From Gemmatimonadaceae bacterium (GTDB taxonomy: Bacteria; Gemmatimonadota; Gemmatimonadetes; Gemmatimonadales; Gemmatimonadaceae): DNA of 64,000 nt. Made by a program: the position numbers and the translations under genes. Below, piece by piece: positions 1-7,534 of the stretch. The notes below the pieces were generated by a model, which did no database searches, was not told where the DNA came from, and saw nothing but the letters and a program-made list of their open reading frames with translations. The stretch lies in NCBI GenBank assembly GCA_019186945.1, contig JABAQJ010000002.1, positions 585,897-649,896 on the forward strand. The letters run 5' to 3'. Positions within the stretch are counted from its first letter, which is position 1, and each line of letters starts with the position of its first letter.

Positions 1-1
1 C

Positions 2-859
2 AGGAATCTACGGCCGCGCGGTGAGGACTTCGTCGAAGGGCAGACCGTCATCGAGGCCGGGGTGCCGATTACGCCGGCGCAGATCGGTGTGCTCGCGAGT
101 CTTGGGTGTCCCATGGTCGACGTCTACAGGCGACCACGGGTAGCTATCGCGGGATCCGGCGACGAACTCGTCGACCTTGACCGGTTCGAGGAAGTGCTCT
201 CTGGCCAGCGAATCGTGTCATCCAACAGCTACACGCTGAGCGCGCTCGTTGCCGCGAACGGTGGACTCCCCCAGCTACTCGGCAATGCGGCGGACTCTCT
301 GGAGTCCGTTCGGGCGATTCTCGAGCGCGCCAAGGGTGCGGATCTCATCGTAACGTCGGCAGGCGCGTCGGTTGGAGAGTTCGACTATACCCGTAGCGCT
401 CTGGAATCGCTCGGTGCATCCATCGACTTCTGGAGGGTGCGGATGCGCCCCGGAGCGCCAATCGGATTCGGCATGCTGCGTGGAACACCGTGGCTCGGGT
501 TGCCAGGCAACCCGGTATCGGCAATGGTGACGTTTGAGCTGTTCGTACGACCCGTGATCCGCCGGATGCTGGGTTTCACCAGGATTTTTCGGCGGCCTCT
601 CCCCGTGGTCCTGGGAGAGACGGTAACCATCGGTGCCAGGCTGACGCACTTCCTGCGCGCGGTGGTTGAAATGGGCCCGCGTGGTGCGGCCACGGCGCGT
701 CTCGCGGGCCCGCAGGGTTCCGGAATACTTACGTCAATGACGAAAGCAAACGCCTTGCTTATCGTGCCCGAGGATCGCTCTCGAGTGGAGGCTGGGGAGA
801 CGCTGCATGCGCTCCCGATCTCGGACGACGCATACCTGCACGACCAGTTCGCCCTGTGA
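2..859 (+). CDS. moeA: Molybdopterin molybdenumtransferase MoeA, C-terminal ~285 residues (5' end outside window)
   Basis: Inserts molybdate into adenylated molybdopterin, the last step of molybdenum cofactor synthesis, in the cytoplasm. The frame is open from base 2, and the residues before the first internal GTG (62) already match MoeA (RPRGEDF, then VIEAG and ITPAQIGVLASLG). The gene is therefore cut by the window edge and 62 is not the true start. The MoCF-binding domain is complete: VAIAGSGDELV, then TSAGASVGEFDY, the MoeA/MogA-type substrate loop, and GLPGNPVSAMVTF. Domain IV follows to the TGA at 857-859. About 120 N-terminal residues are missing compared with the usual ~400. The stop overlaps the next gene by 4 bases, so the two are probably co-translated. 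A second MoCF-domain gene (mog) lies at 45.6 kb. Family assignment is very secure. Confidence 0.95.
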   Translation, partial: RNLRPRGEDFVEGQTVIEAGVPITPAQIGVLASLGCPMVDVYRRPRVAIAGSGDELVDLDRFEEVLSGQRIVSSNSYTLSALVAANGGLPQLLGNAADSLESVRAILERAKGADLIVTSAGASVGEFDYTRSALESLGASIDFWRVRMRPGAPIGFGMLRGTPWLGLPGNPVSAMVTFELFVRPVIRRMLGFTRIFRRPLPVVLGETVTIGARLTHFLRAVVEMGPRGAATARLAGPQGSGILTSMTKANALLIVPEDRSRVEAGETLHALPISDDAYLHDQFAL

Positions 860-1554
860 CTGATGTCGTCGACCCCGTGGCCTGGATTCCGGAGGAATGC
901 CGTCACCGGTTCGCAATCGTTAGGGACGAAGTCGCGGTAGCGGGTACGCGGTTCGTGCTTGCACGCCCGGAGAGCGCAGAGGATCTGATCTCGGAGCAGG
1001 ACTTTGCCCGCGACGAACGCCTGCCGTATTGGGCGGACGTCTGGCCATCGGCGTTCGCGCTTTGCGATGACATCGTCGAGCGCCCCGGCTCCCTGTTCGG
1101 CCATCGTGGTATCGAACTTGGTTGCGGCGTTGGACTGGTCGCTTGCTGTGCGGCGCGAGCTGGGCTGGAGATGACTGTAGCCGACTACTACGACGACGCA
1201 ATGGCATTCGCCGCGGCGAACGTTCGAGCGAACACCGGCCAGGCGGTGGTGACGCTTCGACTCGATTGGCGCGCGCTACCTGCACAGGTAGAGCGATTCG
1301 ATGTCGTGCTGGCCGCTGATGTGCTCTACGAGCGAGCGTATGGAGCGCTGGTGGCGCAAGCCGTTGGCCGACTGTTGAGTCCCGTCGGACTGGCTGTGGT
1401 TGCGGACCCCGGACGTGTTGGTGCGTCGGCCTTCCTGGATGAAGCCGCGACGCTTGGCCTGTGCCCCGTTCGATACACGCGATCAGTCGTCGTGAGCGGG
1501 CGCAGTCACGACGTCGATGTGTTGGTCCTGAAGCGAACGGCGCCTGGAGTTTGA
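856..1554 (+). CDS. Class I SAM-dependent methyltransferase, METTL20/Methyltransf_16-like (candidate ETF-beta lysine methyltransferase)
   Basis: A 232-residue single-domain methyltransferase starting at a GTG that overlaps the moeA stop by 4 bases. The SAM-binding motif I is clear (ELGCGVGLVACCAA), followed by an acidic motif II (VADYYD) and the post-II stretch DVVLAADVLYE. Upstream of motif I sits LPYWADVWPSAFAL, the P-Y-W-x-x-x-W-P signature of the METTL20/METTL21 group of protein-lysine methyltransferases. Bacterial METTL20 homologues methylate lysines of the electron transfer flavoprotein beta subunit. EtfB encoded 4 kb away (5388-6143) retains the target-type loop with three consecutive lysines. 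Substrate is therefore inferred, not shown; another protein or small molecule is possible. It carries one copy of the CGTTAGG heptamer (919-925). Confidence 0.7.
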   Translation: MTDVVDPVAWIPEECRHRFAIVRDEVAVAGTRFVLARPESAEDLISEQDFARDERLPYWADVWPSAFALCDDIVERPGSLFGHRGIELGCGVGLVACCAARAGLEMTVADYYDDAMAFAAANVRANTGQAVVTLRLDWRALPAQVERFDVVLAADVLYERAYGALVAQAVGRLLSPVGLAVVADPGRVGASAFLDEAATLGLCPVRYTRSVVVSGRSHDVDVLVLKRTAPGV

Positions 1555-1583
1555 CCCGCACCGCCGACACGACGGCGCGGGTC
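1553..1583. terminator. Hairpin between convergent genes
   Basis: GACCCGC (1553-1559) pairs with GCGGGTC (1577-1583), and GCCG (1563-1566) pairs with CGGC (1573-1576) inside it. The hairpin begins right after the methyltransferase stop and precedes the stop of the convergent lipoprotein gene. No strong T-run follows on either side, so it is a weak bidirectional terminator at best. Confidence 0.4.
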
Positions 1584-1591
1584 AGGAAATC

Positions 1592-2041
1592 TCACTTCTT
1601 GGTGGCGCAGCCGTTGTAGGCCTTCTGGTCGACCCAGACCGTTGCCTTCCATTCCATTTCCGCGTCACCAGCCTTGCACTTGGTCATCGCCAGTGTGATG
1701 TCGATGCGATGCGTATCCGGCTGCATCCGGATCACGGTGAACTCGCGGATGGCCCCGTTGATGGTGGGCGCCTTGTACTCGAACTGGATCGTGTCCGGCT
1801 TCCCTGATGTCTTCGGCCCGTCGAACAGAATGCCGGTCGGCGTCACTTCCACCGACCAGTTCGGGCTCTTGCCCACCATGCTGAACGATTCGGGAGCCGG
1901 GGTCGCGGCGGCAGCAGCGGCGGCAGAATCCATTGCCGCGGTCGAATCAGCCGCCTTGCCCTCGCCACCACCGCCGCAGGCGAACGCGAAGGCAGCGGTA
2001 GCTACGATGGGGGACATTGCACGAATGAGGGACCTGCGCAT
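1592..2041 (-). CDS. Small lipoprotein, COG3650-like
   Basis: A 149-residue exported protein. A basic N-terminus and hydrophobic stretch end in the lipobox-like AFAFAC followed by four Gly, so it is probably lipid-anchored in the periplasm. A low-complexity Ala/Ser linker (residues ~30-50) precedes a compact domain with WSVEVTPTGILFDG and a C-terminal YNGCATKK. That last motif resembles the Y-x-G-C ending of COG3650-type lipoproteins, which are otherwise poorly characterised. Cys near residues 121 and 145 could form a disulfide. The start ATG is followed by MRR, typical of signal peptides. It is convergent with the methyltransferase; its upstream region (2042-2184) separates it from etfD on the same strand. 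No specific function can be given. Confidence 0.75.
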   Translation of the reverse strand: MRRSLIRAMSPIVATAAFAFACGGGGEGKAADSTAAMDSAAAAAAATPAPESFSMVGKSPNWSVEVTPTGILFDGPKTSGKPDTIQFEYKAPTINGAIREFTVIRMQPDTHRIDITLAMTKCKAGDAEMEWKATVWVDQKAYNGCATKK

Positions 2042-2184
2042 CGCATTTCTCCTGTTTCGGTTCGTCTCGTCAGACTGCCCGGCGACGCACTCACGTCAGC
2101 GGGGTTGAAGTGCAGTCGGTGTTGGAGCGACGGCGACGTCGTCCGCACGCATGAATCTGATCGATCGACCCGGTGGAGAAAAGA

Positions 2185-4275
2185 TCAGGCCACATCGCGC
2201 GGCACCGCAGTCACCCCTTCGGCCAGGTGCTGCGCCACCACTTCGGCAACGTCCAGCACGGTGACACTGCTATCCAGTTTTTTCCCTGCGTCCGCCAGCA
2301 TGGTCATGCAGAACGGACAGGCCACGGCGATTGCGTCCGCGCCGGTAGCAAGGAGTTCCTTCTTTCGCTCCACGTTGATGCGCTCGCCAATACGCTCCTC
2401 CATGAACATGCGGCCACCTCCGGCGCCGCAGCACAGGCCGCGATCCCGCGTCCGTGGTGGCTCGACGAGCGCGACGACGGGCAGCGATCGGCGCAGCACC
2501 TCGCGGGGTGCATCGTAGATCGCGTTATACCGACCGAGGTAGCAGCTGTCGTGATAGGCAACCGTGAGGCGCTGCGCGACCGGATCGGCAAGCGCAATCC
2601 GACCGTCGGCCAGGAGCTGCTCGATATACGTGGAATGATGGATCACTTCGTAGTGCCCCCCGAGCTGCGGGAACTCGTTCCCGATCTGGTGGAAACAGTG
2701 GGGACACGCCGTGACAATCGTCGTTACGCGATATCGATCGAGCGTCTCGATCGCCTGCTTGGCGAGGATCTGGTAGAGGTACTCGTTTCCCATCCGTCGT
2801 GCCGGATCGCCGTGGCATGCTTCCTCCTGACCGAGAATCGCGAAGCGAACTCCCGCATGCTTCATGATTCTCGCGAAGGCGACAGTAGTCTTCTGCGCTC
2901 GCTCGTCGAACGAGCCCATGCACCCGACCCAGTACAGCACGTCGGCTCGTTCGTTGCGTTCGAGCAGTTCTGCCAGCGTGGGGATGTCGAGACCTTCCGC
3001 CCACTTTGCTCGATCGGATGCCGGAAAGGCCCATGGCGTTCCGTTCCGCTCCATCGACTCGAAGGCCGGTTGGATCTCTTCGGGGAAGCGCGACTCCGTG
3101 AGAACCAGGTTGCGTCTGAGTTCGTTGATGATCTCGAGTTGATCGATCGAGACGGGGCACTCGTACACGCAGGCACGGCACGACGTGCAGGCCCAGAGCT
3201 CATCCTCTGTGATATAATGGTCGAGAAGGCGGCGATCGCGCGCGCCCGAGTCGGTGTCGTCGCGCGGGCCCGTGTGCATCGGCAGCGCACTCATCGGATC
3301 GTCAGCACCAACCAGCGACGGCGCCACCTCGCTCAGACGCTGTCGCGTATTGATGACGATCTTTCGTGGCGAGAGAGGCTTGCCGGTCATGTTCGCCGGG
3401 CACGCGGCCGTACAGCGGCCGCATTCGGTACAGGCGTACCCGTCGAGCAGGTTCTTCCACGACAGGTGGGTCACGTCCGAGGCGCCAAACTGCTCCGTTT
3501 CCGCATCGAGATCCATCGCCTTCATCGTGCCGATCGTTCCTGGTCCGCTGGTGTTGCTGAGGAACGTGTTCGGCAGCGAGACGATCACGTGTAGATGCTT
3601 CGAGTACGGGAGATAGTTGAGGAACACCAGGATCAGGAGCGCGTGCGACCACCACGACACGCCGTGCAGTGCGGACAGCAGGCTATCCGGCATACGTGAG
3701 AGTACGATCGCCAGTGCGGCCGCGAACGGCTGCACGATCGCCGGAGCGCGGGCCGCCGTCACCCGCTCTGCGCCACTCGTGAGCAGCAACGTCACCATCA
3801 GTGCTGCGATGAGCGACAGGATGAGGATGGCATCTCCTCCATGGACCTGGTCTCCCTGCAGGCGCCTCGGTTTCACGACCAGTCGTCGGTACAGGAGCAC
3901 GGACACAGCGACCAGTACCGCAAGCGACGTCACGTCCTGGGTCAGGAGGAACAGCCGGTACACCGGCACCGGCAGCAGATCGGCGTACGAGAATGCCGGC
4001 ACGACACCGGCAACCAGGATCTCGATTGCACCCAGTTGCAATACCACGAAACCCCAGAACACCAGCGCGTGAAGCGTTCCCGCCACTGGATCCCGCAGAA
4101 TCTTCGTCTGGCCGAAACCGATCGTCAGCAGGTTCACGATGCGCCGGGGCAGCGCATCGAAGCGGTGCGTTCCCTGTCCCAGCCGGAGGAACCGCACGAG
4201 GCGCTGCGCGCTGAACGAGAACACCGCGGCCGCAAGAACGAGGATGATCAGGAACACGGCGTTCGATGAAGCCAT
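2185..4275 (-). CDS. etfD: EtfD-type membrane Fe-S oxidoreductase (ETF:quinone electron transfer)
   Basis: A 696-residue fusion of a membrane cytochrome-b/NarI-like part and a soluble Fe-S part. Five or six hydrophobic segments occupy residues ~5-225. Two 4Fe-4S motifs follow, CTECGRCTAACP (282-293) and CTSCRACVYECP (363-374). Two CCG (DUF224/heterodisulfide-reductase) modules come next: one with GCMGSFDERA (451-460) and ACPHCFHQ (523-530), the other with DSCYLGRYN (576-584), LCCGAGGG (614-621) and ACPFCMTM (652-659). This architecture is the one known from mycobacterial EtfD and related ETF-linked oxidoreductases, which pass electrons from EtfAB to menaquinone. The gene is immediately downstream of etfBA on the same strand, across a terminator-like hairpin. 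The start is supported by GGAGA about 7 bases upstream. Confidence 0.88.
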   Translation of the reverse strand: MASSNAVFLIILVLAAAVFSFSAQRLVRFLRLGQGTHRFDALPRRIVNLLTIGFGQTKILRDPVAGTLHALVFWGFVVLQLGAIEILVAGVVPAFSYADLLPVPVYRLFLLTQDVTSLAVLVAVSVLLYRRLVVKPRRLQGDQVHGGDAILILSLIAALMVTLLLTSGAERVTAARAPAIVQPFAAALAIVLSRMPDSLLSALHGVSWWSHALLILVFLNYLPYSKHLHVIVSLPNTFLSNTSGPGTIGTMKAMDLDAETEQFGASDVTHLSWKNLLDGYACTECGRCTAACPANMTGKPLSPRKIVINTRQRLSEVAPSLVGADDPMSALPMHTGPRDDTDSGARDRRLLDHYITEDELWACTSCRACVYECPVSIDQLEIINELRRNLVLTESRFPEEIQPAFESMERNGTPWAFPASDRAKWAEGLDIPTLAELLERNERADVLYWVGCMGSFDERAQKTTVAFARIMKHAGVRFAILGQEEACHGDPARRMGNEYLYQILAKQAIETLDRYRVTTIVTACPHCFHQIGNEFPQLGGHYEVIHHSTYIEQLLADGRIALADPVAQRLTVAYHDSCYLGRYNAIYDAPREVLRRSLPVVALVEPPRTRDRGLCCGAGGGRMFMEERIGERINVERKKELLATGADAIAVACPFCMTMLADAGKKLDSSVTVLDVAEVVAQHLAEGVTAVPRDVA

Positions 4276-4337
4276 CTAGTCTCTCCAGGACGTGAGCGGC
4301 GGCGCGGCCCCGACAAGCTTACGCGGGCACCCGGATC

Positions 4338-4373
4338 ACAACAAGAAACGGAGCCACCCAGCGATGGCTCCGT
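4338..4373 (-). terminator. Rho-independent terminator after etfA
   Basis: A perfect 9-bp stem, ACGGAGCCA (4348-4356) with TGGCTCCGT (4365-4373), and an 8-base loop. Read on the minus strand, it is followed by a T-rich stretch (TTTCTTGTTG). It sits 28 bases after the etfA stop and before etfD, so etfD may be transcribed partly by read-through or from its own promoter. Confidence 0.75.
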
Positions 4374-4401
4374 CCGCTGCTCCTCGATCCGATGCCGGAT
4401 A

Positions 4402-5391
4402 TCAGCCCTGCGCCTTCTTCGCCTCCCGAATTGCCTTCGTCAGCACTGGCAGCACTTCGAAGACATCCCCGACGATTCCATAATCGGCAACCTTGAAAAT
4501 CGGGGCGTCCTTGTCACGATTGATCGCCACGATCGTACGTGCGGTCCGCATGCCGGCAAGATGCTGGATCGCGCCAGAGATCCCCACCGCCACGTAAAGA
4601 TCGGGACTCACGACGCGACCTGTCTGGCCGATCTGATCCGAGTGCGGGCGCCAGCCTTCATCCGTCACGGCACGCGTCGCACCAACGGCAGCATTGCCGA
4701 ATGCATCCGCCAGCTCCTCCACGAGGTGGAAGTGTTCCGACGCCTTCAGCCCCCGGCCACCGCTGACGATCACCGGTGCGTCACCCAAATCCAGCTTCTT
4801 CGAGTCGCTCGTCGAAGTCTCCGTCACGACGACGCGGGACTTGGCCGGATCGCCGACAGGCGCGACCTTCTCCACACGTCCGGTTCGTGGCTTGGCGATC
4901 GCCGGAATTGCGCCTGGACGAACGGAAATGAGCGCTGGTTTGGCGAGGAGCCGAGCGGTTGCGATCACCTTCCCCGTGTATGTCGGATGCGTGACCACAT
5001 ACGCATCGCCCTCACGGGCAAGCGACGTCACGTCGCTGGCCAACGCGGTCTTGAGCTTGCCCGCGACTCTCGGCGCGAGATCTTTCCCCATGGCGGAGGC
5101 GGCGAAGATCGCCGCCCGGTAGGCACCCGAAGCAATGCGATCGGCCACGAAGGCCGAGGCCGATTCGGCGTTGTATTGCGCGAAGCCATCGTGCTCGACG
5201 ACGAGCACCACGTCCGCGCCATACTCGAATAACGACTCGGCATGGGCAGCGATGCCCGGTGCGCCCAGGAGGAGAGCATGAACCTCGCCATCCTGGCCGT
5301 CGGCCAGCCCGCGCGCCGTGGAGACCGCCTCGAGCGCAACCTTGCGCAGCGCTCCACCACGCTGTTCCGCGAATGCGAGGATGTGCGTCAT
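4402..5391 (-). CDS. etfA: Electron transfer flavoprotein alpha subunit
   Basis: A 329-residue ETF alpha chain. It binds FAD and accepts electrons from acyl-CoA dehydrogenases as the EtfAB heterodimer. The C-terminal FAD domain is canonical: [26 protein letters not shown] (supplying the conserved Arg near the flavin), [29 protein letters not shown], and the closing [15 protein letters not shown]. The N-terminal domain is of normal length. Its start overlaps the etfB stop by 4 bases (5388-5391), giving the usual translational coupling and 1:1 synthesis. It is transcribed from the etfB promoter with its Rex-type box and ends in a good terminator. Identification is secure. Confidence 0.97.
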   Translation of the reverse strand: MTHILAFAEQRGGALRKVALEAVSTARGLADGQDGEVHALLLGAPGIAAHAESLFEYGADVVLVVEHDGFAQYNAESASAFVADRIASGAYRAAIFAASAMGKDLAPRVAGKLKTALASDVTSLAREGDAYVVTHPTYTGKVIATARLLAKPALISVRPGAIPAIAKPRTGRVEKVAPVGDPAKSRVVVTETSTSDSKKLDLGDAPVIVSGGRGLKASEHFHLVEELADAFGNAAVGATRAVTDEGWRPHSDQIGQTGRVVSPDLYVAVGISGAIQHLAGMRTARTIVAINRDKDAPIFKVADYGIVGDVFEVLPVLTKAIREAKKAQG

Positions 5392-6143
5392 GCGAGCACC
5401 TTCGCTTCCTGTTGTAGCAGACGAACCAGTTCGGGCACCGCAGCAGCACCTTCGCCGACGATCCGTCCCGCCTTGCGCTCCGGCGGCAGATCCATGCGAG
5501 CGATTACCAGCCGCGGTTCCGGCAGGTTCGCCGGCTTGGTCGCGAGAGGTTTCTTCTTCGCAGCCATGATTCCCTTGAGGGACGGGTACCTGGGCCGCGC
5601 GATCCCCTCGTCGATCGTCACGACCGCCGGCAGATCAAACGCGACGAATTCCGCACCGCCCTCCAGCTCGCGGCGCGCTGTCCCTCTCCCCGCGACAATC
5701 TCTAGCTTCGAACAGGCGGTGACGACCGGCAGACCCAGAAGTTCGGCAACCATCGGGCCGACGACCCCGTTGGCATTGTCCGTCGACATCCGTCCGAACA
5801 TGATGAGATCATACGTCGCTCCGCCAAGCTCACTGGCAAGCGCCGACGCGACGGCAAACCCATCGAACGGCACCTCGTCGCACTTGAGCTGGATGGCGCT
5901 CGTAGCGCCCATGCTCAGGGCCTTCCGAAGCGTCTCCTGAACGGCGTCCGGACCGAGCGACACGACCACAACTTCTCCGGCGCCTTCCTTTTCCATCATC
6001 TGGAGGGCCGCTTCGACCGCGTAACCGTCGAAGTCCGCCATGTCGTACTTGAGGCCCGTCTCGTCGACACCCTTCGCATGGCCCGCTATCCTGAACTTCA
6101 CGTCCATGTCCGGGACGCGCTTTATGCATACGGCTATTCGCAC
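5388..6143 (-). CDS. etfB: Electron transfer flavoprotein beta subunit
   Basis: A 251-residue ETF beta chain starting at GTG (AVCIKRVPD is the standard N-terminus). AMP-site and subunit-interface regions are intact (DNANGVVGPMVAELLGLP, residues ~122-139). The dehydrogenase recognition loop is present as LPAVVTIDEG, RPRYPSLKGIMAAKKK. In mammals the lysines at the end of this loop are methylated by METTL20; here they are K206-K208. The METTL20-like gene at 856-1554 makes that modification plausible. The upstream region carries a predicted promoter and an 18-bp Rex-type operator. First gene of etfBA. Confidence 0.97.
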   Translation of the reverse strand: MRIAVCIKRVPDMDVKFRIAGHAKGVDETGLKYDMADFDGYAVEAALQMMEKEGAGEVVVVSLGPDAVQETLRKALSMGATSAIQLKCDEVPFDGFAVASALASELGGATYDLIMFGRMSTDNANGVVGPMVAELLGLPVVTACSKLEIVAGRGTARRELEGGAEFVAFDLPAVVTIDEGIARPRYPSLKGIMAAKKKPLATKPANLPEPRLVIARMDLPPERKAGRIVGEGAAAVPELVRLLQQEAKVLA

Positions 6144-6159
6144 CGCCGATCGCTCCGTT

Positions 6160-6177
6160 GTGTGAAAAGTTTCACAA
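6160..6177. promoter_or_regulatory. Rex-type operator upstream of etfB
   Basis: The 18-mer GTGTGAA-AAGT-TTCACAA matches the Rex redox-repressor consensus TTGTGAA-N4-TTCACAA at 13 of 14 specified positions. It overlaps the predicted -10 of etfB and lies 17 bases upstream of the start codon. A near-identical site lies upstream of the atp operon (31300-31317). Rex senses the NADH/NAD+ ratio and controls respiratory genes in several phyla. No rex gene is in the window. Confidence 0.65.
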
Positions 6178-6205
6178 AGTTAGTGCTGGTGGAGAACGTG
6201 ACCAA
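6177..6205 (-). promoter_or_regulatory. Predicted promoter of etfBA
   Basis: On the minus strand TTGGTC (6200-6205), a 17-base spacer and TAACTT (6177-6182) form a plausible sigma-70-like promoter, about 33 bases upstream of the etfB GTG. The Rex-type box lies directly at and downstream of the -10, a position that would block polymerase. Derived by eye only. Confidence 0.5.
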
Positions 6206-6433
6206 GGTTCGAATGCGTCGCGTACGGTCGACAAGGAAGGCGGGTTTTCCTGCGCCTGTGCGATGACTGCGACTCCACGCGGATCGTCCCGCTCCATGCG
6301 AAGGCGTTGATCGCGCCCCGATGTCGACGAGAGAAGAGTTCCTGTCGATTTCGATCGATCCAGGCGGCAGCCGGTCAGGCCAGACAGACCCGCTTCTCGA
6401 TCAGGGCGACAGACCCCGTCGACAACGTCCGGT

Positions 6434-7534
6434 CTAACGCGGCGACAGGATCGCCAGCATGGTGGAATAGGTGTGGTGCCCCGGTCCGGTCGCGTACTCG
6501 CGCGTACGCGTCACGGCCCGGTACTCGAGTTGAAGCTGCCGAATACGCATGCCGACGCCGAACTGGTACTCGCCAACGGCCGGGACGCGCTCCACGCGGC
6601 GCTCGGGGTGCAGCAGCGTCCCGTCGAGGGACATGTCGCGAGCCACATACGCCACGCGTCCGCCAGCGATGGCGTAAGCGCTCCATGCGGGTTGCGTCTC
6701 CCAGGCGCGTGGTTGCCAAGGGTGCGGCAGATGCGCGCCAAGGCGTATCGTGCCGCCGGCGTCCGCGGCGGTCAGAGCCGTGCCAAGGGCGGCGCCTGCG
6801 CCCGCTGTCAGATCGAACACCCCGTTCCCCGGCGGTCCGCCACGCAGGGCAACGACATCCACCCGGTGCGCCAGACCGACGCCCGGTTCGAAGCCGATTT
6901 GCGTTTCCCAACCGTTGGCGTCACGCGTGTAGCGTCGATTGATGGTGTGGAACAGCGATTGCACGGTGTGACCTAACGAGGGCTTCCCTGAGACTCCCAC
7001 GGTCGCCGTGGTCGTCCGGAGCGTGCGCTCGCTTGCCAGCATTCCCTTTCCTTCCAGGTACAGCCACCCGAAGTACGGGCGCTCGGCCTCCCAGTTCGGT
7101 ACCGTGAATGGCGTCCGGTCCAGCCGAGGCGTGTAGATATCCTGGCCGAGTGTGACGGAGGTTAGTCGACAGAACCCGTCGCGGCGCCCGGCGGAGCAGT
7201 CAGGAGTTCGCGACGCGAATGCCTTCCCCCACCACGGGGCTGACCAGGTGTGCAGGGTCACTCGCACGCCGTTCGTGTACTCCTCGTCGGGGCGATGCGC
7301 TGGCATGAGCCAGAAGTTGTACGCGTCGTTATCCAGCTGCAGGGCAGGCCGCCAGGACGTCTGTGCGGCGAGAAGCGCGGGGATTCCCGCAAGCGCAGCG
7401 ACTACGAGCGCTCTCGACAGCCAAGACCACCGCTGCGACGAAACGGTACGTCGAGCGCTGCCGTGATGACGGCGATGGCTTCGTCTGAACGTATCTTGTT
7501 TGCCGGGGGGGGGCCCCGTGACGCGGCCTTGCAC
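6434..7534 (-). CDS. LpxR-like outer-membrane protein (DUF2219, lipid A deacylase family)
   Basis: Lipid A 3'-O-deacylases of the LpxR family are 12-stranded outer-membrane barrels that remove the 3'-acyloxyacyl group. Family features are visible: an N-D pair early in the mature chain (LQLDNDAYNFW), DEEYTNGVRV, GQDIYTPRLD and RPYFGWLYLEG. The protein ends in Arg rather than the usual aromatic residue (ILSPR). A hydrophobic signal segment (ALVVAALAGIPALLAA) ends near residue 57. The only ordinary in-frame start is a GTG directly abutting the preceding gene's TAG, which gives an unusually long Arg-rich lead of ~40 residues containing a G9C4 tract (7505-7517). A CTG start just before the signal segment is an alternative. 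It ends at TAG in a CGTTAGA context. The family is fairly secure; enzymatic activity is inferred. Confidence 0.75.
   Translation of the reverse strand: MQGRVTGPPPGKQDTFRRSHRRHHGSARRTVSSQRWSWLSRALVVAALAGIPALLAAQTSWRPALQLDNDAYNFWLMPAHRPDEEYTNGVRVTLHTWSAPWWGKAFASRTPDCSAGRRDGFCRLTSVTLGQDIYTPRLDRTPFTVPNWEAERPYFGWLYLEGKGMLASERTLRTTTATVGVSGKPSLGHTVQSLFHTINRRYTRDANGWETQIGFEPGVGLAHRVDVVALRGGPPGNGVFDLTAGAGAALGTALTAADAGGTIRLGAHLPHPWQPRAWETQPAWSAYAIAGGRVAYVARDMSLDGTLLHPERRVERVPAVGEYQFGVGMRIRQLQLEYRAVTRTREYATGPGHHTYSTMLAILSPR
7491..7517 (-). repeat. G9C4 tract element, copy A
   Basis: On the plus strand GTATCTTGTTTGCC is followed by nine G (7505-7513) and four C (7514-7517). A second copy with eight G and the same flank lies at 12294-12318. 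Both lie in the same orientation, near the 5' ends of minus-strand genes (LpxR-like here). Homopolymer runs this long are prone to slippage. Confidence 0.6.

Noticed and set aside
2173-3594. 473-codon plus-strand open frame opposite etfD
   Set aside because: It runs antisense to a clear Fe-S oxidoreductase with four cysteine motif groups. Its product has no motif; GC-rich codon bias leaves such mirror frames open.
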